From contig NZ_PEBH01000001.1 of assembly GCF_008698235.1 (NCBI RefSeq), forward strand, positions 225,617-289,616: a DNA stretch of 64,000 nt, in the 5' to 3' direction. The notes beneath the pieces were generated by a model. It did no database searches. It was not told where the DNA came from and saw only the letters and a list, made by a program, of their open reading frames with translations. Positions 1 through 8,717 of this stretch are shown piece by piece. The stretch's first letter is position 1, and every line of letters starts with the position of its first letter. The position numbers and the translations under genes were made by a program. This DNA comes from Bifidobacterium rousetti. GTDB taxonomy: Bacteria > Actinomycetota > Actinomycetes > Actinomycetales > Bifidobacteriaceae.

Positions 1-4
1 GTAT

Positions 5-78
5 GCGCCGGTAGCCCAGCGGATTAGAGCAGCTGACTACGGATCAGCAGGTCGCAGGTTCGAATCCTGTCCGGCGCA
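5..78 (+). tRNA. tRNA-Arg (ACG)
   Basis: A full cloverleaf can be folded. The acceptor arm is GCGCCGG with CCGGCGC and an A discriminator. The anticodon stem GCTGA/TCAGC encloses the loop CTACGGA, giving anticodon ACG, and the T arm contains GGTTCGAATCC. The D stem has one C-A mismatch. The 3' CCA is not encoded. ACG (read as inosine-CG) decodes CGU/CGC/CGA arginine codons. Confidence 0.95.
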
Positions 79-86
79 CTTGGATT

Positions 87-111
87 CCCGTGCATAGTGC
101 ACGGGATTTTT
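87..111 (+). terminator. Rho-independent terminator of the tRNA gene
   Basis: An 8-bp perfect stem, CCCGTGCA with TGCACGGG, closes a 3-nt loop and is followed by ATTTTT. It starts nine bases after the tRNA and should end its transcript before nhaA. Confidence 0.85.
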
Positions 112-273
112 CGTATTCGCACTCCCTCCGACTCTTCCGGCCCAGTGCTCCATGGGGTTTCCAAGCCCGCGGCGAAACGCCGTTCATATCGTTCCTGTAC
201 CCTTGTATGTGTTGTGAATCACCATGGATGCCGTGATTCGCTGATGGTACCGGCCAGCAAGGAGAGGGATGTC

Positions 274-1800
274 ATGACGAATCGGGGCAATGCACACGGC
301 GGGGGAGTCTGGGCGGCGATCCATCGCATCGCGGCCTCCGATCGCATCTCCGGTCTGGTCATGCTCGGATTCGCCCTCGTCGGCCTGGTGCTCGCCAACC
401 TGCCTGCCACGGCCCATCTGTTCGAGACGATCGCCGAGACGCACATCGCGGTGCCGTACACGAACCTCGACCTGCCGGTCGGCCACTGGGCGCAGGACGG
501 CCTGCTGACCATCTTCTTCCTGACTGTCGGCCTGGAGCTCAAGCAGGAGCTCACCACCGGATCGCTCGCCAATCCGAAGGCCGCGGCGGTGCCGATGCTA
601 TGCGCCGTGGGCGGCATGCTCACCCCTCCGATCCTGTTCATCGTGGTCACCGCGCTGTTCTCCCAATACGGGCCCGGCCCGGTGGGCGACCTGCTGCTCA
701 CCACCACCGGCAGCAACATCCCCTTCGGCGAGATGGCCCGTGGCTGGGCGGTGCCCACCGCCACGGACATCGCCTTCTCCCTCGCCGTGCTCGCCCTGTT
801 CGCCAAGGCCCTGCCGGGTTCGATCAGGGCGTTCCTGATGACGCTCGCCACGGTCGACGACCTGCTCGCGATCATCCTGATCGCCGTGTTCTTCTCCTCG
901 CTCAACGCGTGGTACTGGTTCATCGGCATCGCGCTGTGCGCCGCCGCATGGGCGTTCCTCGTGCGTCTGAAGCGCGTGCCGTGGCCGCTGGTCGCCGTGG
1001 TCGGACTGCTCGCATGGACGATGATGTTCGAGGCCGGTGTGCACCCCACCTTGGCCGGCGTGCTGGTCGGCCTGCTCACCCCGTCGCGTGAGATGCACGG
1101 CGAGAGCTCGCCGCGCGCCTCGAGGTATGCCGAGAAGCTCCAGCCGTTCTCCGCGCTGCTGGCGCTGCCCATCTTCGCGCTGTTCGCCACCGGTGTGCAC
1201 TTCGAATCCCTGACGCCCGAACTCATGCTTTCGCCGCTGGTCATCGCGCTGGTCGTGGCCCTCGTGGTGGGCAAGCCCCTGGGCATCATGTCCACCGCGT
1301 GGCTCGCCACGCACGTCGGCGGTCTCAGGATGGCCAAGGGGCTGCGCGTGCGCGACATGTTCCCCGCGGCGTGCGCCTGCGGCATCGGCTTCACCGTGTC
1401 CTTCCTCATCGCCTCGCTCGCCTACGACAACCCGGAGCTGTCGGCCGAGGCGCGTTTCGGCGTGCTCGTCGGCTCCCTGATCGCCGCGGCCGTGTCCGGT
1501 GTGCTCCTCAACCGCCAGTCCAAGCGCTACGAGCGTGAGAACGCGCGTCGTCGCATCGACGAGGAACTCGAACGGCTGGAGACCGAGCACGTCACGATCC
1601 TGCCGGACGGCACGGTCAGCGTCGACATCGACGCCTTCAGCCCCGAGCAGCTCGCCGAGCTCAAGGCCCGGCGCGAGGCCCGGAAGCGCCGCCTCGAGGA
1701 AGCGGGCAAGCCAGCGGCGAAAGGCGGGGACGGGGCCGCTCCCAAGTCGTCCTACAGGAAGCTGGTCAGGCGGCTGCGCTGGCGCAGGCGACACCAGTAA
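274..1800 (+). CDS. nhaA: Na+/H+ antiporter NhaA
   Basis: This is a membrane antiporter that exchanges cytoplasmic Na+ for external protons, for pH and sodium homeostasis. The roughly 12 hydrophobic segments cover about residues 25-410. The family signatures are visible: GHWAQDGLLTIFFLTVGLELK, then VPTATDIAF, whose Asp corresponds to E. coli Asp133, and ATVDDLLAI with the paired ion-binding aspartates. The open frame extends upstream to position 97, but the ATG at 274 has AAGGAG nine bases before it and removes a non-conserved leader, giving 508 residues. The last ~95 residues form a charged, Arg/Lys/Glu-rich cytoplasmic tail absent from E. coli NhaA and typical of actinobacterial versions. 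It may be a regulatory tail, which is inference. Confidence 0.93.
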   Translation: MTNRGNAHGGGVWAAIHRIAASDRISGLVMLGFALVGLVLANLPATAHLFETIAETHIAVPYTNLDLPVGHWAQDGLLTIFFLTVGLELKQELTTGSLANPKAAAVPMLCAVGGMLTPPILFIVVTALFSQYGPGPVGDLLLTTTGSNIPFGEMARGWAVPTATDIAFSLAVLALFAKALPGSIRAFLMTLATVDDLLAIILIAVFFSSLNAWYWFIGIALCAAAWAFLVRLKRVPWPLVAVVGLLAWTMMFEAGVHPTLAGVLVGLLTPSREMHGESSPRASRYAEKLQPFSALLALPIFALFATGVHFESLTPELMLSPLVIALVVALVVGKPLGIMSTAWLATHVGGLRMAKGLRVRDMFPAACACGIGFTVSFLIASLAYDNPELSAEARFGVLVGSLIAAAVSGVLLNRQSKRYERENARRRIDEELERLETEHVTILPDGTVSVDIDAFSPEQLAELKARREARKRRLEEAGKPAAKGGDGAAPKSSYRKLVRRLRWRRRHQ

Positions 1801-1959
1801 GCCCCGAACAGTCCCGAGCACGGCAAAACGAGCGCGGTAAGGCCGAGCGCGGCAAGGCCACAAGCATAACGATTAACGATTCCAGTCCGGATCTGCGCGC
1901 ATTCCCGCGCGCGATCCGCAGACGGCCCACAGATCCATGAACGAGGTGCATGAGCGCAC

Positions 1960-2748
1960 ATGAACGAACGCGACCATCAGACGAACACGCCATATGAACG
2001 GACCTACCATCGCGGGCCGGTCATCCTCAGGGGCGACATGATCCCGCAGGACAGCTCCACCGCGAACCTGCTCAGACCGGACGAGAGCACCGACTGGCTG
2101 CACATGGACCCGTGGCGCGTGCTGCGCATACAATCCGAGTTCGTCGACGGCTTCGGCGCCCTCGCGGAGCTCGGACCGGCCGTGTCGGTCTTCGGGTCCG
2201 CGCGCACGCCCGTCGATTCGCCGGACTACGAGGCCGCGCGCCGCATGGGCGAGGGGATCGCGGCGAAGGGCGTCGCGGTCATCACCGGGGGAGGGCCCGG
2301 CATCATGGAGGCGGCGAACAGGGGCGCCGCCTTGGCCGGCGGCAAATCGGTCGGGCTCGGCATCGAGCTGCCGCACGAGCAGGGCATCAACGACTACGTG
2401 AACCTCGGCATGAGCTTCAGGTACTTCTTCGTGCGCAAGCTCATGTTCGTCAAGTACTCGTCGGGCATCATCGTATGCCCGGGCGGCTTCGGCACACTCG
2501 ACGAGACATTCGAGGTGCTGACCCTCGTGCAGACGCACAAGGTGGCGCGCATGCCGGTCGTGATGTTCGGCAGGGACTACTGGCAGGGCCTGTTCGACTG
2601 GCTGAACGGACCGGTGAAGAGCCACGGCATGATCTCGGGCGTGGACCCGAATCTGGTCACGATCACCGACGACGTGGACGAGGCCGTGGAGATCGCCACC
2701 GGCGCGATCGGAGCAGCCGGCACGGCCGGGGCAACCGTCAGTTCATGA
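1960..2748 (+). CDS. LOG family protein, cytokinin riboside 5'-monophosphate phosphoribohydrolase-like
   Basis: This 262-residue protein belongs to the TIGR00730/LOG (lysine decarboxylase-like) family. Members cleave N-glycosidic bonds of nucleoside monophosphates or bind nucleotides. The nucleotide fold appears at SVFGSARTPVD, followed by ITGGGPGIMEAANRGA and the diagnostic PGGFGTLDETFEVLT, which carries the catalytic Glu. The N-terminal stretch TYHRGPVILRGDM is of the conserved actinobacterial type and supports the start at 1960, though the ribosome site (GAGG, about 12 bases away) is weak. The last 11 bases overlap the 3' end of the converging methyltransferase gene. The true substrate in this organism is unknown; most actinobacteria keep a housekeeping copy. 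Confidence 0.88.
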   Translation: MNERDHQTNTPYERTYHRGPVILRGDMIPQDSSTANLLRPDESTDWLHMDPWRVLRIQSEFVDGFGALAELGPAVSVFGSARTPVDSPDYEAARRMGEGIAAKGVAVITGGGPGIMEAANRGAALAGGKSVGLGIELPHEQGINDYVNLGMSFRYFFVRKLMFVKYSSGIIVCPGGFGTLDETFEVLTLVQTHKVARMPVVMFGRDYWQGLFDWLNGPVKSHGMISGVDPNLVTITDDVDEAVEIATGAIGAAGTAGATVSS

Positions 2749-3409
2749 CGGCGATGAGCAGCCCCGTGCCGACGGCCGTCAACGTGGAGGTGAAGCGCTC
2801 GTCCGATTCGACCGTCTCCAACAGCCGGCGCATCGCGGTGGCCTTCTCGCCGCGGTCGGCGGGGTTGGGCACGCCGCCGACCGCCATGGGGTCCTCGAAC
2901 GCGAGCACGTCGGTGAACACGATGGCGCCGTGCCCGCGCAGCAGACGGGGCGCTTGCGCGAAGGTGACCGCGTAGTTCTCGGCGTCACCGGACACCACGA
3001 TCAGGTCGTAGTTCGCCCCGTTGAGCCGGGGAAGGAACACCCCGGCCGGGGCGTTCACCGCGCGCAGCTTCGTGGAGGTGGAGTCCTGGGCGCGGTCGAA
3101 CGCCTTGCGCACCAAGGCGATGCCCTGCGTGGACGAGTCGACGGCGGTCAGCTGGCCTTCGCCGTTCAGGCCTTCGGCGAGCTGCAACGTCTCGACCACC
3201 GAACCGGTGCCCACGGCGATCACCGAACGGGCCGCGGTCATGCGCACGAGCATGGCCAGAAAAGCCGACTGGGCAGCGGACGGCTGCGGCAGGCCCGACT
3301 CCTCGGCGGCGGATCGCACGTCACGCAGCTCCTGTGGCTGCGCGGCGAGGGCGTGATCCTCCACATACCGCCATGCCTGAGCCAGATTCGTGTACTGCTT
3401 CCTGTCCAT
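2738..3409 (-). CDS. SAM-dependent O-methyltransferase, class I family 3
   Basis: This is a 223-residue soluble Rossmann-fold methyltransferase. Motif I reads SVIAVGTGSVVETLQLA, followed by GQLTAVDSS for the acidic residue that binds the ribose of SAM and YDLIVVSGDAENY further on. The length and order match the catechol-O-methyltransferase-like/YrrM family, whose natural acceptor is usually unknown. The open frame runs much further upstream, but the ATG at 3409 has AAGGA at normal spacing and starts the conserved part (MDRKQYTNLAQAW). It lies 56 bases after sdhB on the same strand and may share its transcript. Its 3' end overlaps the LOG gene by 11 bases in convergent orientation. Confidence 0.85.
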   Translation of the reverse strand: MDRKQYTNLAQAWRYVEDHALAAQPQELRDVRSAAEESGLPQPSAAQSAFLAMLVRMTAARSVIAVGTGSVVETLQLAEGLNGEGQLTAVDSSTQGIALVRKAFDRAQDSTSTKLRAVNAPAGVFLPRLNGANYDLIVVSGDAENYAVTFAQAPRLLRGHGAIVFTDVLAFEDPMAVGGVPNPADRGEKATAMRRLLETVESDERFTSTLTAVGTGLLIAVMN

Positions 3410-3465
3410 CTGTCCATGTCCTTGTTGCGGGGGCCGCGCCGTGCGACCCCGGTGAGCCAAAAAGA

Positions 3466-4416
3466 TTACCGTTCCCTGACCTTGGCGACGATCTGCCACA
3501 TCTCCTCGCCGACGTCGATGCCCCTCGGGCACTGGCGCGTGCATGCGCGCACCGACTGGCATGCGGCGACGCCGTCCTCGGTGTCGATCGCGTCGAGACG
3601 GGCCGGGGCATCGACGTCCCGGGAATCGTTGACGAAGCGGCTCGCCCAGATGAGCGCGGCGGGGCCGATGAACGCGTCGCCGCCGGCGAACACCGGGCAG
3701 GAGCCTTCGCACACGCCGCAGGCGATGCAGTTGCTTAGCTGCTCGAACCGTGCCAGCTCCTCGGGGCGCTGCAGGTATTCGAAGACGTCCACCTTGCCGT
3801 CCTCGGTGGTGGCGAGGGTGCCTTCGGCCTGCAAATACGGCTTGAGCTTGCGGATCTGGTCGAGCATCGGGTCGATGTCGGCGATGAGGTCGCGTTGCAC
3901 AGGGAAGCCGGGCAGGGGCCCAAGCTCGATGACGCCGAGGCTGGGATCGTCCGCGTCGGCCGCGGTATCATGCGCCTCGACGGCCGCGTCGGCGTCGCCG
4001 GTGTGGCGGAAGCCCTCGTCGTCGGCCGCGGGAATCCGCCCCGGTCGTTTCGCCCAGTCACGCAGGGTGGCGGTGCACAGCAGGTTCGGCGTGCCGTTGA
4101 TCGCCACCGCGTCCGATCCGCACATGCCGTGTCCGCACGAGTAGCGGAAAGCGAGCGTCGGGTCGACCGTGCGCTTGATGGTCATCAGGCAGTCGAGCAC
4201 GGTGTCCTCGGGACGGGCCGGGACCGTGTATTCCTGCACCCACTGCTTGCCGCGCGGGCGGCGGCGCGCACCAGCGCCGGCCCCGCTCGCGAACGGCGAG
4301 CTCTTCTTACGCGCGAACGGGGAGCCCGCCCGCGCGCGCTCGTGCTCGCGCTCGGGACGGGGCGTGAAACGGTTCACCTTCAAAGTCACCGTGGTCACAT
4401 TCGTGCCGCTCGTCAT
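3466..4416 (-). CDS. sdhB: Succinate dehydrogenase/fumarate reductase iron-sulfur subunit
   Basis: This subunit passes electrons between the flavoprotein and a quinone or other partner. Three cluster motifs are readable. The [2Fe-2S] motif is CGHGMCGSD with a later C, around residues 94-113. The [4Fe-4S] motif is CIACGVCEGSCP, and the third-cluster motif is CQSVRACTRQCP near the C-terminus. The 316 residues exceed the usual ~240 because of a charged N-terminal insert (about 20-55) and an Asp/Ala-rich insert (about 125-160). GAGGAGG stands six bases before the ATG. The flavoprotein gene lies 130 bases upstream on the same strand. No cytochrome b or SdhC/SdhD anchor gene is adjacent. A fermentative role as soluble fumarate reductase is inference. 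Confidence 0.9.
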   Translation of the reverse strand: MTSGTNVTTVTLKVNRFTPRPEREHERARAGSPFARKKSSPFASGAGAGARRRPRGKQWVQEYTVPARPEDTVLDCLMTIKRTVDPTLAFRYSCGHGMCGSDAVAINGTPNLLCTATLRDWAKRPGRIPAADDEGFRHTGDADAAVEAHDTAADADDPSLGVIELGPLPGFPVQRDLIADIDPMLDQIRKLKPYLQAEGTLATTEDGKVDVFEYLQRPEELARFEQLSNCIACGVCEGSCPVFAGGDAFIGPAALIWASRFVNDSRDVDAPARLDAIDTEDGVAACQSVRACTRQCPRGIDVGEEMWQIVAKVRER

Positions 4417-4546
4417 GCGCGCGCCTCCTCAACCTCACAACACCTCACAACACCCAAAACAACTCTCCATTGTGACATACCGCAGGACCGGGCAGGCCGC
4501 GCGTCGCACGCGGTCTGCCCGGATTATTCACTTCTCCGCGTCGACG

Positions 4547-6460
4547 TCAGTATTCGCGTCGCTTCGGCGGGATGTCGACGATGTGCACCGGCTGCCAGAG
4601 GACCGCTCCCGCAGTGTCCGTCATCGAATGCGCGAGGAAACGCTCGTCGTCGCGCTGCGGGAAATCGAGGCGCTTGAGCGATCCACGCGATTCCTCGCGT
4701 GCGGCGGAAGCCCGAAGCAACGTGCGGGCGAGCAACAGCAGGTGACGCACCTCCCAGATGGCCGTGACCTCCTGATTGAACACAGGCGTCCGGTCGTGGG
4801 AGGTGAGCGCCTCGGCACGAGGGCCCAGTTCGTCGTCGATCGTCCGCAGCGCCGACTCGAGTCCGGTCCTGTCGCACCTGACCGCCGCGGCCCGTTCCAT
4901 CACGGCGCCCAGATCCGCCATGAGGCCATAGGGGTTGTCGCCGGACGCATCGGCGGCTCCGTCCGCATCGGCGACGCCGGACAGCATCGAGGCCAGTTCG
5001 TCCCGACGGACCTTGGCCGCCTGATCGACCGGATCGATCCGATCGACGGGATCGACGTCGGAGCCATCCCATGTCGCATCCGGACCGCCGACCGCCATGG
5101 GATCGTCCACCGGTGCCGAGGCGATGCGCCCGGCCATCGACTCGCCGGCGCGCGTGCCGAACAGGCAGGCGTCGAGCAGCGAATTGCCGCCCAGACGGTT
5201 CGCCCCGTGCACGGAGACGCACGAGCACTCGCCGGCGGCGAACAGACCGGCCACCACATGCCGTTCGCCGTCCTCCCAGCGGTACACCTCGCCGTCGGTC
5301 GTCACGGGGATGCCGCCCATCGTGTAATGGGCGGTCGGCTTGACCGGGACGAAGTCCTTGGCCGGATCGATGTCCGCGTATTTCTCGATCGTTTCGACCA
5401 CCTGGGGCAGTACGGCGCGCATGTGATCCGGGTCAATGCCGGTCATGTCCAGCCACACGCAGTCCTTCGGGCCGTCGGGGTCCTTCGGATCGGCGACGCC
5501 GCGGCCGGCGTCTACCTCCGCCATGATCGAGCGCGAGACCACGTCCCTCGCCGCCAGATCGGCGTGGCCGGGCGCGTAGCGCTCCATGAACGCCTCGCCG
5601 TCCGCGTTCCGCAGCACGCCGCCCTCGGCGCGCGCCGCCTCGGACAGGAGGATGCCCGTATGCGCGAGTCCCGTGGGATGGAACTGCACGAACTCCGTGT
5701 CCTCGAGCTGCAGTCCCGCGTCCAAGGCCAGGGCCATGCCGTCGCCGGTCAGGTCCCACGAATTCGACGTCGTGTGGAACAGTCGGCCCGCGCCACCCGT
5801 GGCGATGAGCACGTTGCGTGCGCGCACGGCGTTGACGACGCCCTTGTGCGTGTCGAACGCGACCACGCCCGCCACGCGTGCGTCGTCGCCGTCCCCGTCG
5901 AGCACGAGATCGGTGACATACCATTCCTCGGCGAATTCGACGCCGGCCGCGACGCACTGCTGCCACAGCGTATGCAGGATCTGATGCCCGATGCGGTCGG
6001 CCGCGTATGCCGCGCGTCTGACCGGCTCGCCGCCGAACTCGCGCGTATGGCCACCGAACCGCCGTTGCGCGATGCGCCCATCGTCGGTGCGGGAGAACGC
6101 CACGCCCTGACGTTCCAGATTGATGACGGTCTGCGGCGCGTATTCGGCGAGCAGCTTCGCCGCGTCCTGATCGACGAGCCAGTCGCCGCCCTTGACCGTG
6201 TCGTAGTAATGCCAATGCCAGTCGTCGGATTCGATGTTGCCGAGCGACGCCGCGATGCCTCCCTCGGCCGAACCGGTGTGCGAGCGCAACGGCTGGAGCT
6301 TCGATATCACCAGGATCCGGGGCTTCGCACCTTCGTCGACCATCCGCCTGATTCCCGGGGAGCGGAGCAATCCCAACGCCGCCGACAGGCCGGCAGCGCC
6401 CGCGCCGACGATCACCGCATCATACATTTCTTCCAACTGCTTCGGACTCATACCCCTCAT
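4547..6460 (-). CDS. sdhA: Succinate dehydrogenase/fumarate reductase flavoprotein subunit
   Basis: This is the FAD-binding catalytic subunit that interconverts succinate and fumarate. The N-terminal dinucleotide motif is [33 protein letters not shown] is the covalent-flavin-type His region. Substrate-site motifs [19 protein letters not shown] and [13 protein letters not shown] follow, and the C-terminal helical domain begins about residue 470. The length is normal at about 637 residues. The start is uncertain: ATG at 6460, 6451 and 6424 are all possible and none has a well-spaced Shine-Dalgarno. I chose 6460. L-aspartate oxidase (NadB) is a relative, but the adjacent sdhB and the length favour SdhA/FrdA. 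The gene diverges from yraN. Confidence 0.9.
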   Translation of the reverse strand: MRGMSPKQLEEMYDAVIVGAGAAGLSAALGLLRSPGIRRMVDEGAKPRILVISKLQPLRSHTGSAEGGIAASLGNIESDDWHWHYYDTVKGGDWLVDQDAAKLLAEYAPQTVINLERQGVAFSRTDDGRIAQRRFGGHTREFGGEPVRRAAYAADRIGHQILHTLWQQCVAAGVEFAEEWYVTDLVLDGDGDDARVAGVVAFDTHKGVVNAVRARNVLIATGGAGRLFHTTSNSWDLTGDGMALALDAGLQLEDTEFVQFHPTGLAHTGILLSEAARAEGGVLRNADGEAFMERYAPGHADLAARDVVSRSIMAEVDAGRGVADPKDPDGPKDCVWLDMTGIDPDHMRAVLPQVVETIEKYADIDPAKDFVPVKPTAHYTMGGIPVTTDGEVYRWEDGERHVVAGLFAAGECSCVSVHGANRLGGNSLLDACLFGTRAGESMAGRIASAPVDDPMAVGGPDATWDGSDVDPVDRIDPVDQAAKVRRDELASMLSGVADADGAADASGDNPYGLMADLGAVMERAAAVRCDRTGLESALRTIDDELGPRAEALTSHDRTPVFNQEVTAIWEVRHLLLLARTLLRASAAREESRGSLKRLDFPQRDDERFLAHSMTDTAGAVLWQPVHIVDIPPKRREY

Positions 6461-6600
6461 TCTCACATAAGGCCGGACCACCGGTGGATAAACCGCCGAC
6501 GGTCCACACGCCGGCCGCGGGCGTGCACCTTACACGGGTTCCGGTACACAACCGCCGTGGCGCTTGCGCCCCGCGCCGGACGCCGGGCACAGTGTGGCGC

Positions 6601-7164
6601 ATGGATACGTTCACCTTCATGGATCCGCCGGAGTCCGCAACGTCCGGCATCAACATCGACGCTCCCGGGGCCGTTCCCCGCATCCCCGATTGCGAACCGT
6701 ATATCCCCGAACCGCACGAATCTGGCATCTCCGCCGACGGGCTCGGCGGGGCCGACGCGCACGGTGGGCTCGGCGCGGTCGGCCGTCGTCTTGCGGACCC
6801 GGCTATCTCCGCGCGCACGCTCGGATCCCTCGGCGAGGACTACGCCGCCGCATGGCTCGCATCCCGCGGATGGCGGGTGCTGGACCGCAACTGGCGCTCG
6901 CGGTACGGCGAGCTCGACATCGTCGCGGTCTCGCCCGAACGGCGCCTCGTGTTCGTGGAGGTGAAGACCCGTCGCACCGTGAGCCAGGGCACGCCTCAGG
7001 AGGCTGTCACCTATGCGAAGCAGACGAATCTGCGACGTGCCGGCGTGCAGTGGCTGATCGAGCCGGAGCACCGGATCGCGCATACGGGCGTCCGGTTCGA
7101 CGTGATCGCCGTGCTCGTCCGCGGCGGCGGACCCACCGTCCGCCACATCGAGGGGGCGTTCTGA
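6601..7164 (+). CDS. YraN/UPF0102 endonuclease-like protein
   Basis: This is a 187-residue protein whose C-terminal two thirds is the UPF0102 fold, a restriction-endonuclease-like domain. Conserved blocks are [36 protein letters not shown] and [10 protein letters not shown]; Glu, Asp and the ExK pair form the putative nuclease site. The N-terminal ~75 residues are low-complexity and non-conserved. The ATG at 6601 is the first in frame that does not run far into the sdhA upstream region, though no good ribosome site is visible, so translation could begin slightly elsewhere. Its stop overlaps the comM start in TGATG. The order yraN-comM-dprA is common in bacteria and points to DNA uptake or processing. 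Confidence 0.85.
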   Translation: MDTFTFMDPPESATSGINIDAPGAVPRIPDCEPYIPEPHESGISADGLGGADAHGGLGAVGRRLADPAISARTLGSLGEDYAAAWLASRGWRVLDRNWRSRYGELDIVAVSPERRLVFVEVKTRRTVSQGTPQEAVTYAKQTNLRRAGVQWLIEPEHRIAHTGVRFDVIAVLVRGGGPTVRHIEGAF

Positions 7165-8717
7165 TGGCGATCGGCAACGCGCTTTCCGTGGGTCTGATCG
7201 GGCTGAAGACCTTCAGCGTGACGATGCAGGCGTTCATCTCGTCCGGCCTGCCCTATTTCTCGATCATCGGCCTGCCCGACGCCTCGCTGTCCGAGGCGCG
7301 CGAGCGGGTGAAGTCCGCCTGTCAGGCCACCGGCTTCCACTGGCCTGAAACCCGCGTCACCGTGAACCTGTCCCCGGCGTCCCTGCCGAAACGGGGCTCC
7401 TCGCATGATCTGGCGATCGCGGCGGCGGTGCTGAGCGCTGCGGGCGCCATACCCCATGACTGCCTGATCGACACGATCACGATGGGCGAGGTGAACCTCG
7501 ACGGTACGGTCCTGCCCATCAACGGCGTGCTGCCGGTGCTCCTGCACGCGCGGGAACGTGGCATCCGGCGCGCGATCCTGCCCGCGGGCAACATGGACGA
7601 GGCCAGACTGATCGACGGCGTCGACGTGACGGGCGTACGCCATGTCGGCGAACTTGTCGAACTGATGGGAGGCAAGGCCCGGTACCGGATCCCGGACGAT
7701 CCACCGCAGACGTCGGAAGCCGCCGGTGGGTGCGCCGACCCCGGAGCCGACACGTTCGCCCCTCCCGCGTCGGGGGACATGTGCGACGTGGTCGGCCAGC
7801 AGTACGCGAAATGGGCGTTGGAGGTGGCGGCGGCCGGAGGGCACCATATCATCATGGTGGGCCCGCCCGGATCGGGCAAGACGATGCTCGCCTCGAGACT
7901 GCCCTCGATCATGGCCCCGTTGGGTGTTCCGGAGCAGCTGGAAGTGGCGTCGATCCGCTCCCTGTGCGGCACGCTGCCGGCCTACGGGATCTGCGACGTG
8001 CCGCCGTTCGAGGCGCCGCACCACACGTCGTCGACTGCGGCGCTGGTGGGCGGCGGCGCGGGACTGGCCGCTCCCGGCGCGATCACGAAAGCCCATCGGG
8101 GTGTTCTTTTTATGGACGAAGCACCGGAATTTTCGGCGCGCTCGCTGCAGACGCTGCGCGAACCGCTGGAATCCGGGTATGTGGCCTTGTCCCGGTCGAA
8201 GGGCACGACGTACTATCCCGCGGCGTTCCAGCTGGTGATGGCGGCGAACGCCTGCCCATGCGGGATGAGCTACGGCACCGGGGCGCGGTGCACCTGCACG
8301 CCGCAGGAGCGCCGACGGTACTTCGCGCGCCTGTCGGGGCCGATCCTGGACCGCGTGGACATCCAAGTGGAGGTGCCGCCGGTCTCGCGCATCGTGGTCG
8401 AAGGGGAGGCGTCGGAACCGCGCGAGACCACCGCGGAGATCCGCGAGCGCGTGGTCGAGGCCCGCCGGATCGCGGCGGAACGTTATGCGCAGTACGGCTG
8501 GACATGCAACGCACAGGCGTCGGGCAAGTGGATGCGAGACCACATGTCCCGGTATTCGCTCGAGCCGATCAACCGGGCTCTGGAATCGCAGCGGCTGAGC
8601 CTGCGCGGCGCGGACCGGGCGATGCGCCTGTCGTGGACGTTGGCCGATCTGCGGGGGATCCCCTCGCCGGGGCGCGAGGAGACCAGTCAGGGCATCGCGT
8701 TGAGGACACGGCTATGA
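7164..8717 (+). CDS. comM: YifB/ComM family Mg-chelatase-like AAA+ ATPase
   Basis: This is a 517-residue AAA+ ATPase of the ComM family; ComM is a hexameric helicase that promotes branch migration when foreign DNA is recombined into the chromosome. The N-terminal ~170 residues are the Lon-protease-like domain. Walker A is GPPGSGKTML near residue 233, and Walker B is LFMDEAPEF near 314. A zinc-type cysteine cluster, ACPCGMSYGTGARCTC, lies near 370, and the C-terminal chelatase domain ends at LRTRL. The start ATG shares its A with the yraN stop. The stop overlaps the dprA start in ATGA, so the three genes are probably translated in a coupled way. Confidence 0.93.
   Translation: MAIGNALSVGLIGLKTFSVTMQAFISSGLPYFSIIGLPDASLSEARERVKSACQATGFHWPETRVTVNLSPASLPKRGSSHDLAIAAAVLSAAGAIPHDCLIDTITMGEVNLDGTVLPINGVLPVLLHARERGIRRAILPAGNMDEARLIDGVDVTGVRHVGELVELMGGKARYRIPDDPPQTSEAAGGCADPGADTFAPPASGDMCDVVGQQYAKWALEVAAAGGHHIIMVGPPGSGKTMLASRLPSIMAPLGVPEQLEVASIRSLCGTLPAYGICDVPPFEAPHHTSSTAALVGGGAGLAAPGAITKAHRGVLFMDEAPEFSARSLQTLREPLESGYVALSRSKGTTYYPAAFQLVMAANACPCGMSYGTGARCTCTPQERRRYFARLSGPILDRVDIQVEVPPVSRIVVEGEASEPRETTAEIRERVVEARRIAAERYAQYGWTCNAQASGKWMRDHMSRYSLEPINRALESQRLSLRGADRAMRLSWTLADLRGIPSPGREETSQGIALRTRL

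Noticed and set aside
7730..8713. The upstream extension of the dprA open frame, giving 877 residues
   Set aside because: It lies entirely within comM in another frame and is not conserved. The ATG at 8714 overlaps the comM stop and starts the plausible protein.
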